DNA from: an uncultured Bacteroidales bacterium
GTDB lineage: Bacteria > Bacteroidota > Bacteroidia > Bacteroidales > UBA3824
DNA length: 35,921 nt
Direction of reading: 5' to 3'
NCBI GenBank assembly: GCA_946409405.1
Contig: CAMJWL010000013.1
Location: forward strand, 1 to 35,921
This document shows positions 26,598 through 33,716 of this stretch, piece after piece (the stretch's first letter is position 1; each line of letters opens with the position of its first letter). A program made the translations under genes and the position numbers. The notes below the pieces were generated by a model that worked only from the letters and a program-made list of their open reading frames with translations, searched no databases and was not told the DNA's origin.

Positions 26598-27063
26598 TTA
26601 TGAACTTATCTTTGATGTAAGGAAATTCTGTAACGAGCAACTGCCTGACCTGCTTGCGTGTATAGCCGTCGCGGATTGCAATTATTATGGTGTCGTCGCC
26701 GGACACGGTGCCGGCAAAGTATGGCAGACGGTGCGAATCTATCACCGCGCTCACGGCGTTGGCGTACCCGCCGCCGGTGCGTATCACCATTATCGACTGT
26801 CCCGAAAACTCCACGGACATTATCTCCGACGCCACTCCCGCCGTCTGCGACTGACTCGCGCTGTCGGACAACTTGTATATGTAGCCTCCCTCGCCGTCGG
26901 GTATGCGCGACGCCTGTATCTCTTTGAGGTAGCGCGAAAGGCTCGCCTGTGTGATGTCGATGCCACGCTCGCCAAGTTTGGTGATGATGTCCTGCTGCGA
27001 GCGCACCACCTCGCGCTCTATTATCTGCGTAATCTCCGATATGCGGTTTTGCTTGCTGTTCAT
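26590..27063 (-). CDS. argR: Arginine repressor
   Basis: The 157-residue protein has the normal ArgR length. The N-terminal winged helix includes ITQASLSRYLKEI (about residues 36-48). The C-terminal hexamer and arginine-binding domain includes the typical AGTVSGDDTIIIAIRD (about 117-132). It should bind arginine and repress or activate arginine genes. Being in one transcript with carA suggests feedback control of both. The upstream region is very AT-rich, but I could not settle on a convincing ARG box. Confidence 0.95.
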   Translation of the reverse strand: MNSKQNRISEITQIIEREVVRSQQDIITKLGERGIDITQASLSRYLKEIQASRIPDGEGGYIYKLSDSASQSQTAGVASEIMSVEFSGQSIMVIRTGGGYANAVSAVIDSHRLPYFAGTVSGDDTIIIAIRDGYTRKQVRQLLVTEFPYIKDKFINE

Positions 27064-27093
27064 GTAGTAGGTTCAATGATTTTTGTTACAACG

Positions 27094-27125
27094 CAAAGGA
27101 ACGAAAAATTTTTGAAAGTAGCAAA
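27094..27125 (-). promoter_or_regulatory. Promoter of the argR-carA operon
   Basis: On the minus strand TTTG (27125-27122), 20 nt, TTCCTTTG (27101-27094; one mismatch to TAnnTTTG), 30 nt before the argR start. Confidence 0.5.
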
Positions 27126-27349
27126 AAAAAATTAATCAAGTTGTTCAAACCTTCAAAACATCCTCTGCCTGCTGTTTGCTGAATTTCCCACACTACGATG
27201 TTTAGAAATGGTTAAAACAAATTCGATTTAAAATTAAATTCAAAAAAAAATCAAAAAAAAATCAATTATAACCGATTGAAAATAAATACATTATAAAATC
27301 AAAGGAAAAAATTTTTTTTCGACCGTAAAAAAAAGTCGAAAAATATATG

Positions 27350-27357
27350 TACATTTG
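27350..27357 (+). promoter_or_regulatory. -7 box of the acyl-CoA synthetase gene
   Basis: TACATTTG matches TAnnTTTG, 63 nt before the ATG at 27421. It rules out the in-frame start at 27355. Confidence 0.5.
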
Positions 27358-27420
27358 CAGTCGGATTGCAAACCATATTTGCGCCATTATAAAGACACAA
27401 CAAAATACAAGAAACACAAC

Positions 27421-29205
27421 ATGGAGGTTACAAGAATATTTGACCTGCTCGACTACGCGTGCGAGAAATACCCCCGACCCGACTGCCTCGTGGCTAAGGT
27501 GGACGGGCAATGGAAACCCGTCAGCACTCAGGAATACCGTCAGATGGCGACATGGACGGCATACGGACTGCTTGCGCTCGGTGTCAAGAAGGGCGACAAG
27601 ATAGCAACGGTATCCAACAACCGCCCCGAATGGAACTTCGTCGATATGGCGATAGCAATGACAGGCGCGGTGCATGTACCTGTGTACCCTACAATTAGCA
27701 GCAAGGATTACGACTTCATCCTCAATCATAGCGAGGTGAAATTTGCATTCATCTCCGACTCCACCGCCTACCGCCGTGTGAGCGCGGTGAAGGACAATAT
27801 CAAGTCGCTCGAACGCATATTCTCGTTCAACGAAATCGAGGGCGTGGACAATTGGAACGTCGTCCTCAATCTCGGCAAGCAAAACGCCGACAAGTACCGC
27901 AAAATACTCGAAATGGCAAAGGAGTCTGTCGATACCGACGACGTATGCTCCATCATCTACACATCGGGAACCACGGGCATCTCAAAAGGCGCGATGTTGA
28001 CGCACCGCAATTTTACGAGCAATGCCATCGCCTCCTGCGAAATTCTTGGTCTCGACCATAACGATAAGGTGCTCAGCGTGTTGCCGTTGTGCCACGTATA
28101 TGAGCGTTGTTTCATATATCAATACCAATACCTCGGCATCGGCATATATTACGCGCAAAACCTCGGCACCATCGTACAAAACCTCTGCGAAATCAAGGCA
28201 AACGGAGTAAACACCGTGCCCCGCGTAGCCGAAAAGATAGTGGAAGGCTTTATGAAGGAAGGTGCGAAGTTCTCCGGCACACAGAAGGAACTCTTTGACA
28301 AGGCTGTCGCCCTCGGTCGCGAGTGGGATCACGACAAACCCGAATCTTATTATAAGGAGATAGCCGCTTTGGACGAGCCGATTTACAAGCATTGGCGAGA
28401 GGATTTCTTTGGCGGCAATATGAAATTCTTCGGCTGCGGCGGTGCGGCGATTTCGCCAAACCTCAGTCGTATGCTTTGGGCAGCGGGCGTCAAAGTCTGC
28501 GAAGGCTACGGACTCACGGAAACATCACCCGTAGTAGCACACGCATCGGTCAAGCACCACAAATTCACCTCCGTGGGACCAGTTGTAAGCAACGAAATAG
28601 TCAAGATAGCCGACGATGGCGAGATCCTCGTCAAAGGTCCCAACGTGATGAAGGGTTATTACAAAAACCCCGAAGCCACGGCGGAAGCCATCGACAAAGA
28701 CGGATTCTTCCACACCGGCGATGTCGGATATTTGTCGGAGGGCAATTACCTCCACATCACCGACAGGAAAAAGGAGATTTTCAAGACTTCGTCCGGCAAA
28801 TACATCGCCCCGGCAATGATAGAAGGCAAGGCAAAAGAATCACCATACATATCGCAAATCTGCATGGTGGGCGAAAACCAAAAATTTGCCTCCGCACTCA
28901 TCTCGCCCGACTTCGAGGCGTTGAAGATATACCTCAGCGGCATCGGCGTAGATGCCAACAAACTCTCCAACAGCGAGATTGCAGCACGTGCAGAGGTCAT
29001 TGCACTCATCGACGACGAAATCCAAAAGGTCAACAAGACCATCGGCAAGGTGGAACAGATAGCCAAATTCTACGTTGTGCCTGACGTTTGGACGGCGGAC
29101 GGCGGCGAACTCACGCAGACCCAAAAACTCAAACGCAAGGCCATCGCCGAGAAGTACAAGGCGGTAATCGACGACATCTACCTGCAAGACAGGGCTTCAA
29201 AATAG
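27421..29205 (+). CDS. Long-chain fatty acid-CoA ligase (AMP-forming)
   Basis: The 594-residue protein belongs to the adenylate-forming superfamily. It shows the AMP-binding P-loop YTSGTTGISKGAMLTH (about 185-200), the GYGLTETSP motif, the FHTGDVGYL motif, and the C-terminal ITDRKKEIFKTSSGKYIAP, which carries the hinge Asp and nearby Lys residues. It activates fatty acids with ATP and CoA for phospholipid synthesis or breakdown, at the inner face of the membrane. Chain-length preference cannot be told. Monocistronic: own -7 box upstream, hairpin terminator downstream. Confidence 0.93.
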   Translation: MEVTRIFDLLDYACEKYPRPDCLVAKVDGQWKPVSTQEYRQMATWTAYGLLALGVKKGDKIATVSNNRPEWNFVDMAIAMTGAVHVPVYPTISSKDYDFILNHSEVKFAFISDSTAYRRVSAVKDNIKSLERIFSFNEIEGVDNWNVVLNLGKQNADKYRKILEMAKESVDTDDVCSIIYTSGTTGISKGAMLTHRNFTSNAIASCEILGLDHNDKVLSVLPLCHVYERCFIYQYQYLGIGIYYAQNLGTIVQNLCEIKANGVNTVPRVAEKIVEGFMKEGAKFSGTQKELFDKAVALGREWDHDKPESYYKEIAALDEPIYKHWREDFFGGNMKFFGCGGAAISPNLSRMLWAAGVKVCEGYGLTETSPVVAHASVKHHKFTSVGPVVSNEIVKIADDGEILVKGPNVMKGYYKNPEATAEAIDKDGFFHTGDVGYLSEGNYLHITDRKKEIFKTSSGKYIAPAMIEGKAKESPYISQICMVGENQKFASALISPDFEALKIYLSGIGVDANKLSNSEIAARAEVIALIDDEIQKVNKTIGKVEQIAKFYVVPDVWTADGGELTQTQKLKRKAIAEKYKAVIDDIYLQDRASK

Positions 29206-29239
29206 TATTTTTAGTTGCATTCATGATAGATAAATTGTC

Positions 29240-29275
29240 GAAGGGACGACTGCTGAACGGTGGGCGTCCCTTTTT
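29240..29275 (+). terminator. Rho-independent terminator after the acyl-CoA synthetase gene
   Basis: AAGGGACG, 16-nt loop, CGTCCCTT, then TTTT. Confidence 0.78.
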
Positions 29276-29333
29276 TCGTAAGTTTTTTTGAAGATTTGAC
29301 GGCAATAATGCACAAAAAAAGCAAAAAAAAATT

Positions 29334-29341
29334 TAAATTTG
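29334..29341 (+). promoter_or_regulatory. -7 box of the PAP2 phosphatase gene
   Basis: TAAATTTG matches TAnnTTTG, 33 nt before the ATG at 29375. Confidence 0.5.
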
Positions 29342-29374
29342 CACCCGAATATTAATCGGAAAATCCTAAATACC

Positions 29375-30157
29375 ATGAAAAAGAGACTTTTGCTAATATC
29401 AATGGTGCTTGCATTTGCAGGCGCGACGGCTCAAAACAACACCGTACCCGGCAAGACCGACATCGTACAGCAGGAATACCTCAAAACTGAGGAAGTACCA
29501 AACAGCCTTTACATCCTGCCGGTGCATCCCGAGTTCAATAGCGTTCAATTCCTCAACGACCAATACCAATACTACTGGGGCAAAAACATCCGCAACACCG
29601 AGCGCGGTCAAAAAGCCATCACCGACGCCACCCTCGACGGCATGGACGGCATGAACAATGCTTTTGGCGAAGTGTTTGGCACGCCCATCACCCTCGAAAA
29701 CACTCCTGAAATCTTCATGCTCGTGCGTTCCATTGGTCGCGACGCGGGCGGCATTGCTCCCAAGAAGGCAAAGAATTACTACAAGAGGATTCGTCCTTTT
29801 GTTTTCTTCAACGACAACACCTCCACCCCCGACAACGAGGAGCACATGCGCAACAGTGGTTCGTATCCGTCGGGACATAGTTGCTACGGATTTGCAGCGG
29901 CGTTGATTCTCGCCGAAATCAATCCTGAACATCAGAACGAAATCATCAAGCGAGGTTACGAAATAGGCGAGAGCCGCAAAATCGTAGGCGCACACTACGA
30001 CTCCGACATTCAGGCAGGTCGCATTATGGCTGCCGCCACAGTCGCCGCCCTCCACTCCAATGCCGCCTTCCAGAAACAACTCGCGAAAGCAAAGGAAGAG
30101 TTCGCAAAACTCAAAAAAGCCGGCAAGATTAAGCCCAGTACGGTGGAGTTGAAGTAA
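29375..30157 (+). CDS. PAP2-family class A acid phosphatase
   Basis: The 260-residue protein has a signal peptide (MKKRLLLISMVLAFAGATAQ). The three phosphatase motifs are complete: K133-x6-R140-P141 (KNYYKRIRP), PSGH (165-168), and SRKIVGAHYDSD (Ser200-Arg201, His207, Asp211). It is a soluble periplasmic non-specific acid phosphatase of the PhoN type rather than a membrane-bound lipid phosphatase, since no membrane helix follows the signal. A frame upstream to 29339 overlaps the -7 box and is not used. Confidence 0.92.
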   Translation: MKKRLLLISMVLAFAGATAQNNTVPGKTDIVQQEYLKTEEVPNSLYILPVHPEFNSVQFLNDQYQYYWGKNIRNTERGQKAITDATLDGMDGMNNAFGEVFGTPITLENTPEIFMLVRSIGRDAGGIAPKKAKNYYKRIRPFVFFNDNTSTPDNEEHMRNSGSYPSGHSCYGFAAALILAEINPEHQNEIIKRGYEIGESRKIVGAHYDSDIQAGRIMAAATVAALHSNAAFQKQLAKAKEEFAKLKKAGKIKPSTVELK

Positions 30158-30165
30158 GCGGAGAT

Positions 30166-30344
30166 TGTATTTAACTGTCAAGGAATACTTGACAGTTAAG
30201 TTAGCAAACTCTCACGACAGATTCTTATGCATTGACAATATTGTCTATCACATTGGAGCGTCGCTCAAAGACCTCGGCAAAAAATGGTTCGCTTTTAACA
30301 AAATGTCCATCTCCGCCGACCAATTGCTGAACAAAATAATATAA
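30166..30344 (+). pseudogene. C-terminal remnant of an ORF6N-type protein
   Basis: There is no start codon. In one frame ending at the TAA 30342-30344 the sequence reads ANSHDRFLCIDNIVYHIG, then ASLKDLGKKWFAFNKM and SADQLLNKII. I recall this ending (HDRFLxID, YHIGASLKDLGKKxFAF) from Bacteroidota ORF6N-domain proteins, which are phage- and mobile-element-associated. The N-terminal part is absent, so this is a leftover of a lost gene. The family name is from memory and needs a search. Confidence 0.55.
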
Positions 30345-30400
30345 GTATTAACTTAAAAAACAACGACACAGACAAAAACTTTAAACTAACATATTAAAAC

Positions 30401-30576
30401 ATTGGGCTTTACGCTCTTATTCTCTTCTTAGTAGAATCGCCAATTTTATTGAACACGAGAATAAGTATGCGACAGGTTCACGCTGTATAAGCGTGAGCCG
30501 TTTCGTGCTTATTGTGTTCAAGGCGTTTGGCGATGCCTACTAAGAAATAAGCATTGGGAAAAGAAACGGCTTCACG
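30401..30576. ncRNA. Highly structured RNA-like element with nested stems, in front of a small HTH gene
   Basis: The core 30425-30546 folds into five nested stems read directly from the sequence: 30425-30434/30537-30546 (10 bp, perfect), 30436-30443/30527-30534 (8 bp), 30449-30456/30514-30521 (8 bp), 30460-30465/30508-30513 (6 bp), and 30475-30483/30491-30499 (9 bp with one G-T). That is 41 pairs in 122 nt. The flanks repeat parts of the inner hairpin: GGCTTTACGC at 30405 and GGCTTCACGC at 30567; ATTGGG occurs at 30401 and 30553. Coding strand is not certain. It could be a structured leader, a small RNA or a DNA hairpin of a mobile element. I do not recognise it. Confidence 0.65.
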
Positions 30577-30627
30577 CTTTTCTTATGTGCTTATGTGAGA
30601 ATTTAACTTGCAAAAACGTGTACTCAA

Positions 30628-30834
30628 ATGAACACAATACACATAGGACACAAAATACAGGAGGTATTTGAAGCGACGGAACATTCGATCTCTTGGTTTG
30701 CCAAGAAACTGAATTTTGACCGCTCCAACATTTACAGCATCTTCAACCGCAAAAGCATTGACACAGACCTCCTTTTTGAGATATCGGAAATACTGCACTA
30801 CGATTTCTTTACGATTTACAAGCCCCAAGTGTGA
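30628..30834 (+). CDS. Small XRE-like HTH protein
   Basis: The 68-residue protein has a helix-turn-helix in ISWFAKKLNFDRSNIYSIFNRKSIDTDLLFEIS (about residues 21-53) and ends shortly after FFTIYKP. Short proteins of this kind are common in Bacteroidota; they lack any further domain and their targets are unknown. It follows the structured element by about 50 nt (80 nt from the core) and precedes three 22-bp-spaced direct repeats that flank the promoter of the next gene, which could be its binding sites. That link is an inference from position only. Confidence 0.82.
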   Translation: MNTIHIGHKIQEVFEATEHSISWFAKKLNFDRSNIYSIFNRKSIDTDLLFEISEILHYDFFTIYKPQV

Positions 30835-30840
30835 TTTATT

Positions 30841-30892
30841 TTCACGATTATATAGAAAAATTTCCACGAAAGTATAGAAATATATTCACGAA
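30841..30892. repeat. Three direct repeats with 22-bp spacing upstream of a promoter
   Basis: CACGA occurs at 30843, 30865 and 30887, exactly 22 bp apart. Two copies continue with a similar TATAGAAA...AT segment (consensus CACGAAAGTATAGAAATAT). The array ends 7 bp before the -33 box at 30899. This arrangement, two helix turns between sites, suits cooperative binding by a transcription factor. Confidence 0.72.
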
Positions 30893-30898
30893 AAACGC

Positions 30899-30929
30899 TT
30901 TGCGGGAGAGGTGATAGGTGGTAACTTTG
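30899..30929 (+). promoter_or_regulatory. Promoter of the secreted repeat protein gene
   Basis: TTTG (30899-30902), 19 nt, TAACTTTG (30922-30929), 61 nt before the ATG at 30991. Confidence 0.7.
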
Positions 30930-30990
30930 CAAATGATAATGCAATGTTTAACCAGAGACGTGGAAAATACGTGTCGCAAAAGAATCAACA

Positions 30991-32542
30991 ATGGAAGAAA
31001 ACAACAAAGAACGGAAAGCATATTTCAACGGTTTCATTAACTGTCTTTTAGTAATAGGAAGATTCGCAGTAGTTCTCTTCTGTGTACTGATATGTCAGGC
31101 AGTGAGTGCTCAGGTAGAATTGGGACATCAAAAGAAATATTATGTTGATTTCCCATATAACATACAACCGTCTGAATTGGATATTAATTGTAAGATCAGC
31201 CAAGTGGAATATACAAATTACGAACTTGAATACAAATTCGGAGAGTTTCAAACAGGTAGTCAAATTGGCTCTGCTCAATATCAATACAATACTAAGGGGC
31301 AATTGACTCGACTTTCCAGGAAAGGTGATGGTTGGTTTTGGTTGGGTGAGTACGATTGGCATTTACAATATGATGCCAATGGTAAACATTGTGTCCACAA
31401 AATATGTTTACGAAAACGGTAAATTGTCAAAAGTAATTTGGAACAAGTGTGTAATTCGTATGTATTATACTAATGGAATATTAAATAAAGTAGTAAATTA
31501 CAATGAAAGCAACGGGAAGGAATTATATACAGTTTCCTTTCAAAATGGAGATGCAATAAAAAAAGTAGTTTCACCAAGTTACTGGAATAATAATGAAGCC
31601 GAAACAAAAACTTATTCTTACAATAATCACAAGTTAATTAAGGGTGAGGGAATAACATATACTTATAACGCAAAAGGCCTTGTCTCACGAATGGTACAAC
31701 GCTATAGAAAAATTGCTAATGACTACGAGTTTATCACCGGCAGTAATGGACAGGGCACTAAAGTCGTTGAATATATATATGATTACACATACGAATACGA
31801 CAGCAAAGGTAATTGGATCAAAAGAACTTGTGCCGAAAAAGATGAAAATGGATATATCCAAGAAGGTACGTTAACAGTAAGGAAAATCACTTACGGAAGT
31901 GGCAGTTCTACTTCTCAAAACACAGGGTATCAGCCGACTCCCGCTAAAACAGGACAAAACTCTGTTTCTTCTAATACTGATAGTACTGCCCTATTAGAAT
32001 CATTTAAAGAATACTGCAAACAAGGTGATTGGGATAAGGCATACAATCCGTGGACGATTTTGTTTAAAAAATACCCAGAATGTTCACAAACTCTGTATTC
32101 TAACGGTGTTAATATTGTTAAGAGAAAAATGCAACTTGCAACATCAGGTCAAGAACAGCAAGTATGGATTGATACGCTTATGATGGTTTACGACCAAAGA
32201 ATCAAATATTTTGCTGCAAAAAGCGAACTATATGATGAGGGATATATATTGGGACGTAAAGGTGTTGACCTACTGAAATATGGAAAAAGTTCACTAACTG
32301 ATGCATACAATATCCTAAAAAAATCAATTGATTTAAGGGGTGAAAAAACAGAAGCGTCTGTTGTTCAATATGCTGCGCAGGCAAGTGTGGCAATGTATAA
32401 GAGCAACAAAATTAATTTATCAGAATTCACCAGCAATTACGAACAGTACACAAAACTACTTCCTTTAATTGATTGTAAGGATGGTGATAGGGAACAGGCT
32501 TCCAAAGCGTTATCAGAAATGTCCACACTTATCAATCGTTAA
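30991..32542 (+). pseudogene. Secreted YD-like repeat / TPR-like protein, frameshifted
   Basis: Two overlapping frames (30991-31422 and about 31325-32542) make one protein of roughly 516 residues. The first part has an N-terminal signal (VVLFCVLICQAVSAQ) and reads to LQYDANGKHC. Moving forward by one base near 31388-31394 lets the reading continue as STKYVYENGKLSKVIW. The middle has YD-like repeats (YTYNAKGLV, YTYEYDSKGNW). After a low-complexity linker (about 31900-31990) comes a helical TPR-like part (GDWDKAYNPWTILFKKYPE) of a type seen in Bacteroidota outer-membrane-associated proteins. Sequencing error, a broken gene or programmed frameshift cannot be told apart. Base composition is clearly more AT-rich than the glycan genes, which suggests acquired DNA. 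Confidence 0.7.
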
Positions 32543-32556
32543 TTAATTAAAGCACC

Positions 32557-32585
32557 AGCCGCGATTTTCGTCGCGGCTGTTTTTG
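32557..32585 (+). terminator. Rho-independent terminator
   Basis: AGCCGCGA, loop TTTTCG, TCGCGGCT, then G and TTTTT. Confidence 0.85.
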
Positions 32586-32627
32586 TATAAAAAAGTATAA
32601 ATCTTTTCATTATGCCAAAAATTATCT

Positions 32628-32635
32628 TAACTTTG
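32628..32635 (+). promoter_or_regulatory. -7 box of the toxin-antitoxin operon
   Basis: TAACTTTG matches TAnnTTTG, 38 nt before the ATG at 32674. It excludes the in-frame GTG at 32638 as start. Confidence 0.55.
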
Positions 32636-32673
32636 CAGTGTCTAATAAAATCAAAAATAAGGAGGACTTTAAA

Positions 32674-32928
32674 ATGAAAACGAACTATGAAGAAACTGAG
32701 GCAATGGACGACGCTGTAACAACGGCAGTTGCAACTAACAACACGACAGATATTGCAGAATCCACTGAGTCGGGAAAGAGAGTTTCTAAGGGATGGGCGT
32801 GGGCAGTAGCGCACAAAGGTTTCATCTCCGAAGTAACTGACCCAGAACTTAGGTCACAGTTGGCGTATTACAGGAAAAAGGACAAGCAATTGATGCAAAT
32901 AGCAATTCAGGAGGAGGTCGCAAGATGA
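32674..32928 (+). CDS. Probable antitoxin of a PIN-toxin module
   Basis: The 84-residue protein is not recognised as a named family. Its first 45 residues are polar and Thr/Ala/Glu-rich (probably disordered). The rest (GWAWAVAHKGFISEV, then ELRSQLAYYRKKDKQLMQ) is probably helical. A strong Shine-Dalgarno site (GGAGGAC, 32661-32667) stands 6 nt before the ATG, unusual for this phylum and supporting the start. The last codons overlap the PIN gene by 4 nt (ATGA). Position, size and overlap are typical of antitoxins; no DNA-binding motif of a known antitoxin class is evident. Confidence 0.7.
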   Translation: MKTNYEETEAMDDAVTTAVATNNTTDIAESTESGKRVSKGWAWAVAHKGFISEVTDPELRSQLAYYRKKDKQLMQIAIQEEVAR

Positions 32929-33344
32929 GACGTTTGCTCCTTGATACTTGCATTGTGGTTGATATGTTGCTTGATGCAGAAGGCATTGACAAAAATGTTG
33001 CAGCCTTGTTGCAAAGTTATGATTGTACTCTGTACACAAGTTTTGAAACCTTACGCGAACTTGTTGTATTGTTCAATAATAATAGAATCCGTGCAAAGAA
33101 ATGGAAAACGGCAGAAGATGTGTTGAATACTGTCAAAAACGACCTTGACATAAAAATACTTCCTCTTCGAGAGGATGTAGCGTTTACATATTCCCGACTC
33201 CAACTCAATGAGGCGATGAACCACCACGATCCGTCAGACCATATCATTATTTCACACGCTATCACCGAGCGTCTGCCGTTAATATCAAGCGATTTGAAAT
33301 TTCCATTTTATCGAGAACAGGGACTTGAATTGATTGAATCTTAA
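32925..33344 (+). CDS. PIN-domain toxin (VapC-like ribonuclease)
   Basis: The 139-residue protein has the PIN acidic residues: Asp7 (LLLDTCIVVD), Glu41/Glu45 (SFETLREL), Asp105 (HHDPSDHIII) and Asp123 (LISSDLKF), in the VapC order. Such toxins are magnesium-dependent RNases that cut tRNA or rRNA and are held inactive by the antitoxin. It overlaps the upstream small gene by 4 nt and has AGGAGGAGG seven bases before its ATG, so the two are translationally coupled. Base composition is AT-rich like the neighbouring accessory genes. All catalytic residues appear intact. Confidence 0.88.
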   Translation: MRRLLLDTCIVVDMLLDAEGIDKNVAALLQSYDCTLYTSFETLRELVVLFNNNRIRAKKWKTAEDVLNTVKNDLDIKILPLREDVAFTYSRLQLNEAMNHHDPSDHIIISHAITERLPLISSDLKFPFYREQGLELIES

Positions 33345-33354
33345 TTAAACATTT

Positions 33355-33408
33355 CCGAGATAATCAACGGAATCGCATATTTTTTAGGTAGATTCCGTTG
33401 ATTATCGG
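33355..33408. repeat. 16-bp perfect inverted repeat after the toxin gene
   Basis: GATAATCAACGGAATC (33359-33374) and its exact complement (33391-33406) flank a 16-nt loop containing TTTTTT. CC/GG outside may extend the stem. No T run follows on either side, so a simple terminator is not certain. Confidence 0.8.
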
Positions 33409-33577
33409 TGTAAATATAGCCTACAACTATCCCTATCCTATCCTCACCACCTCGCCGCACTCATACCGCGACGCGAGGATTATTTTATACAAGCGTCGCA
33501 CTTGCTGAAATTCTTGCAAACCTCGATATGTCAATTATAGACAGCGAAGGAGATTTTACATACTGCACGGAAAAATG

Positions 33578-33641
33578 TAACTTCACTGAAACTTCCCTGT
33601 AATTTCCCTGAAACTTCACTGAAACTTCCCTGAAACTTCCC
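33578..33641. repeat. 11-bp tandem repeats, nearly six copies
   Basis: The unit is close to AAACTTCCCTG. Copies begin at 33578, 33589, 33600, 33611, 33622 and 33633, with A/C variation in the seventh or eighth base. The period is one turn of DNA. The region 33409-33577 before it holds no supported gene. Confidence 0.85.
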
Positions 33642-33661
33642 AATAAATTGAGATATAAAAA

Positions 33662-33692
33662 TTAGGCTGCCCTTCCCCCTTGGACAGCCTAA
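33662..33692 (-). terminator. Terminator of the GH115 gene
   Basis: On the minus strand TTAGGCTGTCC and GGCAGCCTAA form a stem with one mismatch around an A/G-rich loop, followed by TTTTTATA. It lies 25 nt after the stop codon at 33717. Confidence 0.72.
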
Positions 33693-33716
33693 CTATTTGC
33701 TTATTCAATAAAATAT

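Larger units (their letters stand above)
27064..27420. other. Divergent intergenic region between argR and the acyl-CoA synthetase gene
   Basis: 357 bp without a gene, with long A runs at 27241-27330. It holds the promoters of both flanking genes. No hairpin terminator, tRNA or repeat is seen. Confidence 0.6.

Noticed and set aside
25473..26603. 376-codon plus-strand frame opposite carA
   Set aside because: carA is unmistakable on the other strand; the frame follows its codon usage.
27064..27420. ARG boxes upstream of argR
   Set aside because: Several AT-rich segments resemble the loose consensus, but none stands out from the A/T background.
33420..33599. Short open stretch ending at 33599 (SVALAEILANLD...)
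   Set aside because: It has no start codon, no recognisable similarity and runs into the tandem repeat; a 7-bp GCGACGC inverted repeat at 33468-33499 is also too weak to call.
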